Source: Bacteroidaceae bacterium
GTDB lineage: Bacteria; Bacteroidota; Bacteroidia; Bacteroidales; Bacteroidaceae
Length of the DNA: 8,487 bases
Assembly (NCBI GenBank): GCA_900772575.1
Contig: CAAHEN010000207.1
Span: 1-8,487, forward strand
Direction of reading: 5' to 3'
This document shows positions 1 through 6,088 of this stretch, piece after piece. The translations under genes and the position numbers were made by a program. The notes under the pieces are model-generated. The model was not told the DNA's origin and searched no databases. It saw nothing but the letters and a program-made list of their open reading frames with translations. Numbering within the stretch: position 1 is the first letter of the stretch; every line of letters starts with the position of its first letter.

Positions 1-547
1 GCTGATGCACTTGCCGAAATACCTCACCGCCACCGTCGAGCCGGAAAGCATACGCCCGGAGCGCACGGGGCGCGTCACACTGACGCTCAACAGTGAGCTC
101 TTGCGCAGCTACGGACTGACGCAGACCGACATCTACGTCAGTCGCTTTGCTGGCGACCGCGTCAACCGAGGCAATGAGATCGCGGTGTCGGCCACGCTGC
201 TGCCAGAGCTGAGCTATACCGACGACGAACTGAGCAAGGCGCCGGTGGCCGCGCTCGACAGTACGACCGTGCATCTGGGCAACTTCGCCAAGAAGAAACG
301 GCTCAAGACCGAGCTGACACTGCGCAATACCGGAGAATCCGCACTTAGAATCAATGCTTTGCAAGTGTATAACCCCGGCATCAGCGTCAGCCTGTCGAAG
401 CGAAAACTCGATCCGGGCGAGAGCGACCGGCTGAAGATCACAGTCAACACTTCGACGAGCGGATTTAAGGGGCGCCGCAGTATCCTCCTTATCACCAATG
501 ACCCGCTTCACCCGAAGATAGTCATCGACATCATCATAAAAAAATAG
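1..547 (+). CDS. DUF1573-type protein, 3' portion (5' end outside window)
   Basis: This is the C-terminal part of a larger protein. The frame is open to the left edge (a Leu codon at 2-4 precedes the ATG at 5), so that ATG is probably internal. About 180 residues are visible, in two beta-sandwich-like halves. Residues 1-70 look like the second half of one DUF1573/ASPM-SPD-2-Hydin-like domain. Residues 83-180 look like a complete one, with an FG-type start (HLGNF), an NTGESAL turn, a PGES turn and the TNDPLHPK strand that usually closes these repeats. The Cys-Gly-Cys motif common in DUF1573 domains is absent; NPGIS stands in its place. Family members in Bacteroidota are usually exported, but the signal peptide would lie outside the window. 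Function is unknown. The stop is at 545-547, with no hairpin terminator before the tRNA promoter, so some read-through is possible. Confidence 0.8.
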   Translation, partial: LMHLPKYLTATVEPESIRPERTGRVTLTLNSELLRSYGLTQTDIYVSRFAGDRVNRGNEIAVSATLLPELSYTDDELSKAPVAALDSTTVHLGNFAKKKRLKTELTLRNTGESALRINALQVYNPGISVSLSKRKLDPGESDRLKITVNTSTSGFKGRRSILLITNDPLHPKIVIDIIIKK

Positions 548-559
548 GCTTAAAACTTT

Positions 560-587
560 TTGCTCTCAAGAAAATGCCGTAACTTTG
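560..587 (+). promoter_or_regulatory. Bacteroidota-type promoter of tRNA-Pro
   Basis: TTG (560-562) and TAACTTTG (580-587) match the -33 and -7 elements of the primary Bacteroidota sigma factor. The spacing is 17 nt, a little shorter than the 19-21 nt at the other promoters here. The -7 box ends 11 nt before the mature tRNA 5' end, giving a short leader. Confidence 0.75.
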
Positions 588-598
588 CACCGCACAAT

Positions 599-671
599 CG
601 GAAAGTAGCGCAGTTGGTAGCGCACTACGTTCGGGACGTAGGGGTCGGGCGTTCGAGTCGCCTCTTTCCGA
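599..671 (+). tRNA. tRNA-Pro, anticodon CGG
   Basis: A full cloverleaf can be drawn by hand. The acceptor stem is CGGAAAG (599-605) with CTTTCCG (664-670). The D stem is GCGC/GCGC (608-611 with 620-623). The anticodon stem is CTACG/CGTAG, with loop TTCGGGA (630-636), giving anticodon CGG at 632-634. The variable loop has 5 nt. The T arm is GGGCG-TTCGAGT-CGCCT (647-663). The C1-G72 pair, A73 discriminator and G37 agree with bacterial tRNA-Pro identity. It reads CCG codons. The 3' CCA is not encoded and must be added after transcription. Confidence 0.96.
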
Positions 672-684
672 CAAAGCCATGCGA

Positions 685-721
685 CGTGGCCACTTTCAAC
701 CGGAAGGTGGCCACGATTTTT
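685..721 (+). terminator. Intrinsic terminator of tRNA-Pro
   Basis: A 13-bp stem (CGTGGCCACTTTC with GGAAGGTGGCCACG, one G-T wobble) closes a short loop and is followed by ATTTTT at 716-721. It starts 13 nt after the tRNA and isolates it as a single-gene transcript. Confidence 0.88.
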
Positions 722-795
722 GATATGCCCAGAACGGAACGAGGGGTGTGGGAGGACGTTGGATAGAGGATAGACAAAATCAACTGATGAGGAGA

Positions 796-894
796 TGCCG
801 GTCTCTAGCCCGGCAGACGAAGAAAACGCCGGTTCAACCCGGCGGTTCCCCGCTTTCGAATCCAGTCCGTCATCGGGACGACCGCTCGAAAGCG
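796..894. other. Cluster of three tandem hairpins in the gene-free stretch
   Basis: Three consecutive inverted repeats, stems exact: TGCCGG/CCGGCA (796-801 with 810-815), CGCCGG/CCGGCG (827-832 with 839-844), and CGCTTTCGA/TCGAAAGCG (851-859 with 886-894), the last with an inner GTCC/GGAC stem (865-868 with 876-879). On the minus strand the middle hairpin is followed by TTTTCTTC, so it could be a second, backup terminator behind the ncRNA terminator. I see no open reading frame or promoter inside the cluster. No tRNA-like fold with a proper T loop could be built. Apart from this cluster, nothing recognisable lies between 722 and 900. Confidence 0.6.
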
Positions 895-898
895 TATA

Positions 899-923
899 AA
901 TAAAAAAAGAGGCTCTCGCCTCT
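899..923 (-). terminator. Intrinsic terminator of the minus-strand ncRNA
   Basis: Read on the minus strand: AGAGGC, a GAGA loop and GCCTCT (923 down to 908), followed by seven T (908 to 902; the first also closes the stem) and an AT-rich run. This is a compact GNRA-capped terminator. Confidence 0.88.
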
Positions 924-1135
924 CAAAGTGGAGCGACCCACAAAAGGAGTCGTCCACCGGTTCACGTTTTGAACCTTAACATCTAACTGTTACCTAATCT
1001 ACAAACCTATCTCTATATGAGTTACGATGCGTGTCCGTAACCGTCTGTGAATTGGTCAGCTCCAAGTTAGCGAAGCTTCCGATAGTAGTTGTTTCTGCTT
1101 CTCAGCGGTAACCATCAACTATTTTTCTTTTGACA
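902..1135 (-). ncRNA. Candidate free-standing structured small RNA, about 230 nt
   Basis: A strong promoter (1169 to 1139) and a strong terminator (923 to 902) bound a minus-strand transcript with no sizeable ORF. Exact helices nest in it. GTTACC (1112-1107) pairs with GGTAAC (994-989) as a closing stem. Inside that, GTTACG (1041-1036) pairs with CGTAAC (1026-1021). GAAGC/GCTTC and TTGG/CCAA hairpins fill the 5' side of the junction. On the 3' side lie a 6-bp hairpin GGTTCA/TGAACC (975-959), a bulged 9-bp hairpin (957-928) and the terminator. The layout suggests a regulatory or housekeeping RNA, not a leader, because transcription ends before any gene. It is not RNase P RNA or tmRNA, whose signature blocks are missing. 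A divergent 6S-type RNA is possible, but the expected rod-like pairing of the two ends is not obvious. It lies downstream of hflX on the same strand with its own promoter. Function unknown. Confidence 0.65.
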
Positions 1136-1138
1136 CTG

Positions 1139-1169
1139 CAAAATTACTGCTTCCGCTCCGACCTGCCAA
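1139..1169 (-). promoter_or_regulatory. Bacteroidota-type promoter of the minus-strand ncRNA
   Basis: On the minus strand TTG (1169-1167), a 20-nt spacer and TAATTTTG (1146-1139) fit the -33/-7 consensus. Transcription would start near 1135-1133 and run into the structured region. Confidence 0.75.
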
Positions 1170-1342
1170 GCCCTTTTACAGGTTTTGACTGAGATTTAAC
1201 CGCTAGTAATTATTTTTGATAGGTTGACTATGCAAAATAAACGGGTTGAAGCCCCAAATAAGCCCTTAGAGCCGTCTTCAGGTCTGAGCGTACCCATACA
1301 GCGTCGACGTGTCTGAAGTCAATTCCGGCCCTGTAAACGGTG

Positions 1343-2608
1343 TCAGAGGGCTTCTCCGTTCTCGTCGTAGGTCTGGAAGAGAAAATCGTTGTAAGGATAT
1401 TTCTGCACGTGGAGCTCGCGGACGCGGCTATAGACGAGCGCTTTCAGTTCGTCGATGTTGGTGCGTTCCCGTGCGGAGATGAAGATACAGTCATTGCCGA
1501 GGCGCCCCATCCATGTGCGGCGAAGCTGTTCGAGCGAGACGTTGTCGCGTGTGGCCGGTGTCAGGTCGTCTGCCGCCTTTTCGGTCCAGGAATAGGCGTC
1601 CATCTTGTTGAACACAAGCAGTTGCGGTTTATCGGAGCAGCCTAGGTCGCAGAGTGTCTTGTTGACCACGGCGATTTGTTCCTCGAAGTCGGGGTGCGAC
1701 ACATCGACCACGTGGATGAGCAGGTCGGCCTCACGCACTTCGTCGAGCGTGCTCTTGAACGACTCCACGAGATCCGTGGGCAGTTTGCGGATGAAGCCGA
1801 CCGTGTCGGCCAGCAGGAAGGGTAGGTTGTCGATGATGACCTTGCGCACCGTGGTGTCGAGGGTGGCGAAGAGTTTGTTCTCCGCGAAAACCTCCGTCTT
1901 GGCCAGCAGGTTGATGAGTGTGCTCTTCCCCACATTGGTGTAGCCGACGAGGGCTACGCGAATGAGGCGGCCGCGGTTTTTGCGCTGGGTATTCTTCTGT
2001 CGCTCGATGTCGGCCAGCCGTCCCTTGAGCAGGGCCATGCGGTTGAGGATGATGCGGCGGTCCATCTCGAGCTGTGTCTCACCGGGGCCACGCAGGCCGA
2101 CAGAGCCCTTGCCGCCACCGCCGCCGGAGCCGCCGCCCTGGCGCTCCAAGTGCGTCCAGAGGCGTTGCAGACGGGGCAGCATGTAGCGGTATTGCGCCAG
2201 TTCGACCTGTGTCTTGGCGTTGGCCGTCTGGGCACGCATGGCGAAGATGTCGAGTATCAGTGAGGTACGGTCCAGAATCTTCACTTTCAGCTCGCGCTCG
2301 ATGTTGCGCAACTGCTTGGCGGAGAGCTCATCGTCGAAGATGACCATGCCCACCTCGTGCTCGGCGTCCTCCTCGGCGACGATGAAAGCCCGAATCTCGT
2401 CGAGCTTTCCCTTGCCGACGTAAGTGACCGAACTGGGCCCGTCCATGCGCTGTGTGAAGCGCTTGATGGTCACTGCCCCGGCTGTCTCAGCGAGAAATTC
2501 CAGTTCGTCGAGGTATTCATTGGTTTTCTTTTCGTCTTGTGTCTTGGTGATGAGGGCCACGAGTACGGCCGTTTCGGCCTTGGCCTCCGACTGTATAAAT
2601 TCTTTCAT
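1343..2608 (-). CDS. hflX: GTPase HflX
   Basis: A 421-residue P-loop GTPase of the Obg-HflX class. These bind the 50S subunit; in other bacteria HflX splits stalled or heat-damaged 70S ribosomes. An N-terminal HflX domain (about 15-155, with YVGKGK at 63-68) is followed by a Gly-rich linker (158-166) and the family's GPGETQLE segment (174-181). The G domain shows G1 GYTNVGKS (222-229), G2 FATLDTT (247-253), G3 DTVGF (268-272), G4 NKMD (334-337) and G5 SAR (378-380), all intact. Length is normal for the family. The ATG at 2608 is the first possible start, because an in-frame TAA lies 12 nt upstream; that TAA is part of the -7 box TAACTTTG. The mRNA is therefore probably leaderless. It diverges from the HAD gene. 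No clear terminator follows the stop; only a weak 5-bp GCCCT/AGGGC hairpin is seen. Confidence 0.97.
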   Translation of the reverse strand: MKEFIQSEAKAETAVLVALITKTQDEKKTNEYLDELEFLAETAGAVTIKRFTQRMDGPSSVTYVGKGKLDEIRAFIVAEEDAEHEVGMVIFDDELSAKQLRNIERELKVKILDRTSLILDIFAMRAQTANAKTQVELAQYRYMLPRLQRLWTHLERQGGGSGGGGGKGSVGLRGPGETQLEMDRRIILNRMALLKGRLADIERQKNTQRKNRGRLIRVALVGYTNVGKSTLINLLAKTEVFAENKLFATLDTTVRKVIIDNLPFLLADTVGFIRKLPTDLVESFKSTLDEVREADLLIHVVDVSHPDFEEQIAVVNKTLCDLGCSDKPQLLVFNKMDAYSWTEKAADDLTPATRDNVSLEQLRRTWMGRLGNDCIFISARERTNIDELKALVYSRVRELHVQKYPYNDFLFQTYDENGEAL

Positions 2609-2612
2609 GCCG

Positions 2613-2642
2613 CAAAGTTACACCTTTTATCCAGAGCCACAA
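2613..2642 (-). promoter_or_regulatory. hflX promoter, 4 nt from the start codon
   Basis: On the minus strand TTG (2642-2640), a 19-nt spacer and TAACTTTG (2620-2613) match the Bacteroidota consensus. Only four bases separate the box from the hflX ATG, so the expected start of transcription falls on or next to the A of ATG. Confidence 0.8.
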
Positions 2643-2689
2643 GCATGAGCGGTCCCGTTCTTTTGCAAATCCTGAGCGGCTGGAGCGGA

Positions 2690-2742
2690 CACGGTGCCTG
2701 TGCCTGGCCGCAGAGCGCCGCGTCCGGTGCGGCGGCACCGTG
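2690..2742. repeat. Strong inverted-repeat structure between divergent promoters
   Basis: CACGGTGCC (2690-2698) is an exact reverse complement of GGCACCGTG (2734-2742). Inside it, GCCGCA (2707-2712) pairs with TGCGGC (2728-2733), so the 3' arm is a continuous 15 nt opposite a 5' arm with an 8-nt bulge. A competing local hairpin CGGTGC/GCACCG (2725-2730 with 2735-2740, loop GGCG) uses part of the same arm. No T-tract follows on either strand. The element lies outside both recognised transcripts (hflX leftward, HAD rightward). Confidence 0.7.
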
Positions 2743-2758
2743 AAAATGCGCTGGCCGT

Positions 2759-2790
2759 TTGTGGTCGCCGGCAGAAAAATCGTAACTTTG
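2759..2790 (+). promoter_or_regulatory. Promoter of the HAD hydrolase gene
   Basis: TTG (2759-2761), a 21-nt spacer and TAACTTTG (2783-2790) match the -33/-7 consensus. Transcription from about 2794-2796 leaves a leader of roughly 47 nt before the ATG at 2842. Confidence 0.78.
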
Positions 2791-2841
2791 CCGCTGGGGT
2801 GAGGCTTGGACAGCCAAATCCGTGTCACACATTACCTTACT

Positions 2842-3480
2842 ATGATTAAAAACTTATTTTTCGACATGGGCGGCGTCGTGTTCCGCCAAAATTCGCAGGA
2901 GGCCTACCGCCGGTTTCGCGAAGCCGGCATCGACCCAGCGCAATACATGGGCGACTACGGCCAGCGCGGCTTCTTTCTCGACGTGGAGACCGGACGCATC
3001 GACGCAGCGGCCTTCTGTCGCAAGATGGCCGCTGCGGCAGGCCGAGACAGCGTCTCGTTCGCCGAAGCGCAACATTGTTGGCTCGGCTACGTCGTCGATG
3101 TCCCCGTCGGGCGCCTGCACCGTCTGCTCGAACTGCGCCGCGACTATCGCGTCTGCCTGCTGAGCAACACCAACCCATTCATCATGGACTATATGCGCAG
3201 TGAGCGCTTCAGCGACGATCGCCGTCCCATCACGGACTATTTCGACCGTCTCTTCTGCAGTTATGAGATGCACGCCTACAAGCCCGATGCCGCCATCTTC
3301 CGGCAGGCCCTGAGCGCCGATGGGCTCAGCGCAGAAGAGAGCGTCTTCATCGACGACAGCCGCAAAAACGTCGACGCTGCGGCCGCACTCGGGTTCAAAA
3401 CCTTGCATGTCACGGCCAACGCTGACTGGACAGGCGCCCTCAACACCCTGCTCGCGCAAGGCGCTTGCGCTAAACTCTAA
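2842..3480 (+). CDS. HAD-superfamily hydrolase, subfamily IA, YihX-like motif I
   Basis: A 212-residue haloacid dehalogenase-type hydrolase, probably a cytosolic phosphatase on a small phosphorylated metabolite. Motif I is FFDMGGVVF with nucleophile Asp8; motif II is LLSNT (Ser108); motif III is the Lys147 of AYKPD; motif IV is FIDDS (Asp171, Asp172). Residues about 16-85 form the helical C1 cap. The second Asp of the usual DxD is Gly10. That is also so in YihX-like members (DLGN), where activity on sugar phosphates is known, so the protein need not be inactive. The substrate cannot be told from sequence. I chose the ATG at 2842 over the upstream in-frame TTG at 2806 because motif I then starts at residue 6, normal for the family. 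The gene has its own promoter and seems monocistronic. The last codons encode a perfect 7-bp hairpin. Confidence 0.9.
   Translation: MIKNLFFDMGGVVFRQNSQEAYRRFREAGIDPAQYMGDYGQRGFFLDVETGRIDAAAFCRKMAAAAGRDSVSFAEAQHCWLGYVVDVPVGRLHRLLELRRDYRVCLLSNTNPFIMDYMRSERFSDDRRPITDYFDRLFCSYEMHAYKPDAAIFRQALSADGLSAEESVFIDDSRKNVDAAAALGFKTLHVTANADWTGALNTLLAQGACAKL
3454..3470 (+). repeat. Perfect hairpin inside the 3' end of the HAD gene
   Basis: GCGCAAG (3454-3460), loop GCG, CTTGCGC (3464-3470): 7 bp, ending 10 nt before the end of the stop codon. The downstream sequence is A-rich, not T-rich, so it is not a canonical intrinsic terminator. It may protect the 3' end of the mRNA or weakly pause polymerase. Confidence 0.5.
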
Positions 3481-3515
3481 AAATCAAAAAAAACAAGGGC
3501 CGCGGGGCAGGCGGA

Positions 3516-3547
3516 TTTCAGCAATCGGAGAAAACAGCGTAACTTTG
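3516..3547 (+). promoter_or_regulatory. Promoter of the rsfS-ftsH-cdsA unit
   Basis: TAACTTTG (3540-3547) is a perfect -7 box. The -33 element is TTTC (3516-3519), one base off TTTG, with a 20-nt spacer. The implied leader is about 78 nt, AT-rich near its end and without a Shine-Dalgarno sequence before the ATG at 3630. Confidence 0.72.
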
Positions 3548-3629
3548 CATAGCCTGACACTCTGGCATAATTCAGCAGAACAGGACGACAACACTTTTTA
3601 TAACAATATACACCACCTCTACACAACAC

Positions 3630-3989
3630 ATGAACACTACCCCCGAGCTTGTAAAAGCCGTCGTTGAAGGCATTCAGGAGAAGAAGGGCCGCGCCATTGT
3701 CGTGGCCGACCTCACAAAGATAGAAACTGCCCCCTGTGCCTACTTCGTCATCTGCACTTGCGGATCGCCGCAGCAGGTCGACGCCGTCATCGACGCCGTC
3801 GAGGAATTTACCGGCAAGCGCGTCGGCGAGAAGCCATCGGCCATCGCCGGGCGTGGCAATTGTATCTGGGTGGCCATGGACTACGGCACTGTCATGGTGC
3901 ATGCCTTTGTGCCCGACGCACGCGAGCATTACGACCTCGAGCACCTCTGGGACGATGCGGCCATCAGCCAAATCCCTGACCTCGACTGA
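3630..3989 (+). CDS. rsfS: Ribosome silencing factor RsfS (Iojap family)
   Basis: A 119-residue protein of the RsfS/Iojap/YbeB family, the usual length. Family members bind ribosomal protein uL14 on the 50S subunit and block joining with the 30S, reducing translation in starvation or stationary phase. The sequence shows the family pattern: a VVADLTKIE strand-turn, YFVICTCGSPQQVDA (the normally YFVIxTGxSxxQ segment; Cys replaces Gly here), IWVAMDYGTVMVHAF, and the C-terminal REHYDLEHLW signature. It is the first gene after the promoter at 3516-3547, and ftsH starts 23 bp after its stop, so the two are probably cotranscribed. This gene pair is typical of Bacteroidota. Confidence 0.96.
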   Translation: MNTTPELVKAVVEGIQEKKGRAIVVADLTKIETAPCAYFVICTCGSPQQVDAVIDAVEEFTGKRVGEKPSAIAGRGNCIWVAMDYGTVMVHAFVPDAREHYDLEHLWDDAAISQIPDLD

Positions 3990-4012
3990 CGTTTTCCACT
4001 CCATACATTTCC

Positions 4013-6088
4013 ATGAGCGACAACAATAAGAAAAACAATATGCCGCGGTTCAACCTCAGTTGGATCTATGTCGTCATCATCGCCGTGCTGGCCTACCTCT
4101 TCTTTATGGGGCCGACAACGATGGGCGGCACCGGCGGCATGAGCAAGGAAGTCGACATCACGACTTTCCGCACCTATGTCAAAGAGGGCTATGCCAAAGA
4201 AGTGGTCATCAACAAGACCGACGGCACCGCCCGTCTCATCCTCAAACCCGATGCTGCCCGCATCCGGCAGATCTTCAATGTCGGGATGGACAAGACCGGC
4301 AGTGCGCCGACTGTGACCACCGTCGGCCCAGACGATCTCAGCCAGTTGGGCAATTTTGTCGAGCAGTGCAATGTCAACCTGAAGTATGAGACGTCCAGCA
4401 ACTTCCTCTTCAGCCTGCTGGGAAGCCTGCTCCCCATCTTTCTCTTTATCCTTCTCTGGTTCTTCATGATGCGCCGCATGGGCGGTGGCTCTGGCGGTGC
4501 CTCTGGCGGTATCTTCGGCGTCGGGAAGAGCAAGGCCCGCCTCTTTGAGAAAGGCAACGGCACCCATGTGACTTTTAAGGACGTGGCCGGCCAGGAAGGT
4601 GCCAAGCAGGAAGTGCAGGAGATCGTCGACTTCCTGAAGAATCCCCGCAAATACACCGAGCTGGGTGGCAAGATTCCCAAGGGCGCCCTGCTCGTCGGCC
4701 CTCCGGGAACCGGTAAGACACTCCTCGCCAAGGCCGTGGCCGGCGAGGCCGACGTGCCGTTCTTCTCCCTCGCTGGCAGTGACTTCGTCGAAATGTTTGT
4801 CGGCGTCGGCGCCAGTCGCGTGCGTGATCTTTTCAGACAGGCCAAGGAGAAGGCACCCTGCATCATCTTTATCGATGAGATAGACGCCATCGGCCGCTCG
4901 CGCGGCAAGAACCCCTCCTTCGGCGGCAACGATGAGCGTGAGAACACCCTCAACCAGCTTCTCACCGAGATGGACGGTTTCGGCTCCAACTCAGGCGTCA
5001 TCATTCTCGCAGCCACCAACCGCGTCGAAATCCTCGATCCGGCCCTGTTGCGCGCCGGGCGCTTCGACCGGCAGATTCATGTCGACCTGCCTGAACTCTC
5101 GGAACGTGTGGCCATCTTCAACGTCCACCTGCGTCCCCTCCGCCTTGGCGGCGACATCGATGTGGAGTTCCTGGCACGTCAGACGCCGGGATTCTCGGGA
5201 GCAGACATCGCCAACGTCTGCAACGAGGCCGCCCTCATCGCCGCCCGCCACAACAGCACATCGGTATGCAAGCAGGATTTTCTCGATGCCGTGGATCGTA
5301 TCGTCGGCGGACTGGAGAAGAAGTCGAAGGTCATGACACAGGACGAGAAGCGCACCATAGCCATCCACGAGGCTGGGCACGCCTCCGTCTCTTGGATGCT
5401 CAAATATGCCAACCCGCTTGTCAAGGTGACCATCGTGCCGCGTGGGCAGGCCCTCGGCGCAGCGTGGTACCTGCCTGAAGAACGCACCATCACCACCAAG
5501 GAGCAGATGCTCGACGAGATTTGTGCCACCTTGGGCGGACGCGCCGCAGAAGAGCTCTTCACCGGCCACATCTCCAGCGGTGCGCTCAACGACTTGGAGC
5601 GCGTCACCAAACGAGCCTATGGCATGGTGGCCTATCTCGGTATGAGCGACAGCCTCAGCAACCTTTGCTACTACAACAACCAGGAGTACAACTTCACCAA
5701 GCCTTACTCTGAGAAGACGGCCGAGACCATCGACGCTGAGGTGCGTCGCCTCGTGGCCGAGCAGTATGAGCGTGCCAAGTCAATCTTGCGCGACAACGCG
5801 GAGAAACATGGCAAACTGGCCGCACAGCTTATGGAGCGCGAGGTGATCTTCACGGAAGACGTGGAGCGAATTTTCGGCAAGCGCCCTTGGAAGAGCCGTG
5901 CCGATGAAATCATGGAGGAGGAGCAGAAGGCTGCCCAGAAAAAAGATGACGCCGCTCCGGCGGCAGGCGCGTCGCCGGTGTCTCCCGCAGCGGCTTCGCC
6001 CGCTTCGGAAGAGGCACGAACTGAGGATCCAGCCGGTGAGACCAAAGCGCCGTCCACGTCTGACCATAAAACAGATGGCCATGAGTAA
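4013..6088 (+). CDS. ftsH: ATP-dependent zinc metalloprotease FtsH
   Basis: A 691-residue membrane-bound AAA+ protease, expected to act as a hexamer in the inner membrane and degrade misassembled membrane proteins and short-lived regulators. Transmembrane segments are at about 15-32 and 131-153, with a periplasmic domain between and a Gly-rich linker (157-170) after the second. The AAA domain has Walker A GPPGTGKT (229-236), pore motif FVGVGA (262-267), Walker B with Asp288-Glu289, and a second region of homology with arginine fingers Arg350 and Arg353. The protease domain has HEAGH (452-456); Asp527 is the likely third zinc ligand. All key residues are intact. A tail of about 50 residues rich in Ala, Pro, Glu and Ser (642-691) looks disordered. 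The ATG at 4013 gives the normal N-terminus. The 3' end overlaps cdsA by 8 bp, suggesting translational coupling. Confidence 0.98.
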   Translation: MSDNNKKNNMPRFNLSWIYVVIIAVLAYLFFMGPTTMGGTGGMSKEVDITTFRTYVKEGYAKEVVINKTDGTARLILKPDAARIRQIFNVGMDKTGSAPTVTTVGPDDLSQLGNFVEQCNVNLKYETSSNFLFSLLGSLLPIFLFILLWFFMMRRMGGGSGGASGGIFGVGKSKARLFEKGNGTHVTFKDVAGQEGAKQEVQEIVDFLKNPRKYTELGGKIPKGALLVGPPGTGKTLLAKAVAGEADVPFFSLAGSDFVEMFVGVGASRVRDLFRQAKEKAPCIIFIDEIDAIGRSRGKNPSFGGNDERENTLNQLLTEMDGFGSNSGVIILAATNRVEILDPALLRAGRFDRQIHVDLPELSERVAIFNVHLRPLRLGGDIDVEFLARQTPGFSGADIANVCNEAALIAARHNSTSVCKQDFLDAVDRIVGGLEKKSKVMTQDEKRTIAIHEAGHASVSWMLKYANPLVKVTIVPRGQALGAAWYLPEERTITTKEQMLDEICATLGGRAAEELFTGHISSGALNDLERVTKRAYGMVAYLGMSDSLSNLCYYNNQEYNFTKPYSEKTAETIDAEVRRLVAEQYERAKSILRDNAEKHGKLAAQLMEREVIFTEDVERIFGKRPWKSRADEIMEEEQKAAQKKDDAAPAAGASPVSPAAASPASEEARTEDPAGETKAPSTSDHKTDGHE

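Noticed and set aside
560..766. A 68-codon plus-strand ORF.
   Set aside because: It runs through the tRNA-Pro gene and its terminator; it is a chance frame.
796..871. Possible tRNA-like or tRNA-Sec gene, suggested by TTCAAC and TTCGAATCC next to GC-rich stems on the plus strand.
   Set aside because: The first loop has 6 nt and no acceptor stem closes it; the second TTCGAATCC lacks a 5-bp T stem. No cloverleaf could be assembled.
1056..1115. A 19-codon minus-strand ORF with an ATG inside the candidate ncRNA.
   Set aside because: It is short, lacks a ribosome-binding site and overlaps the closing helix; there is no codon evidence that it is translated.
1147..1170. A minus-strand stretch (CAGGTCGGAGCGGAAGCAG) resembling the conserved apical part of bacterial SRP RNA.
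   Set aside because: The TCC/GGA stem and GGAA tetraloop do not form, flanking helices are absent, and the stretch is the spacer of a good promoter; likely coincidence.
1185..1218. Plus-strand TTG plus TATTTTTG that could start a transcript antisense to the hflX 3' end.
   Set aside because: The spacer is 23 nt in AT-rich DNA, and nothing recognisable lies downstream on that strand.
1231..1240. Minus-strand TTATTTTGC resembling a -7 box downstream of hflX.
   Set aside because: The second base is T instead of A and no TTG was found at a suitable distance.
1276..1318. CTTCAG/CTGAAG inverted repeat just downstream of hflX.
   Set aside because: Only 6 bp with a 31-nt loop and no T-tract; too weak to call a terminator.
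2517..2832. Minus-strand ORFs of 75 and 103 codons in the hflX/HAD intergenic region.
   Set aside because: They cross both promoters and the inverted repeat, overlap hflX out of frame or the HAD leader, and show no recognisable protein features.
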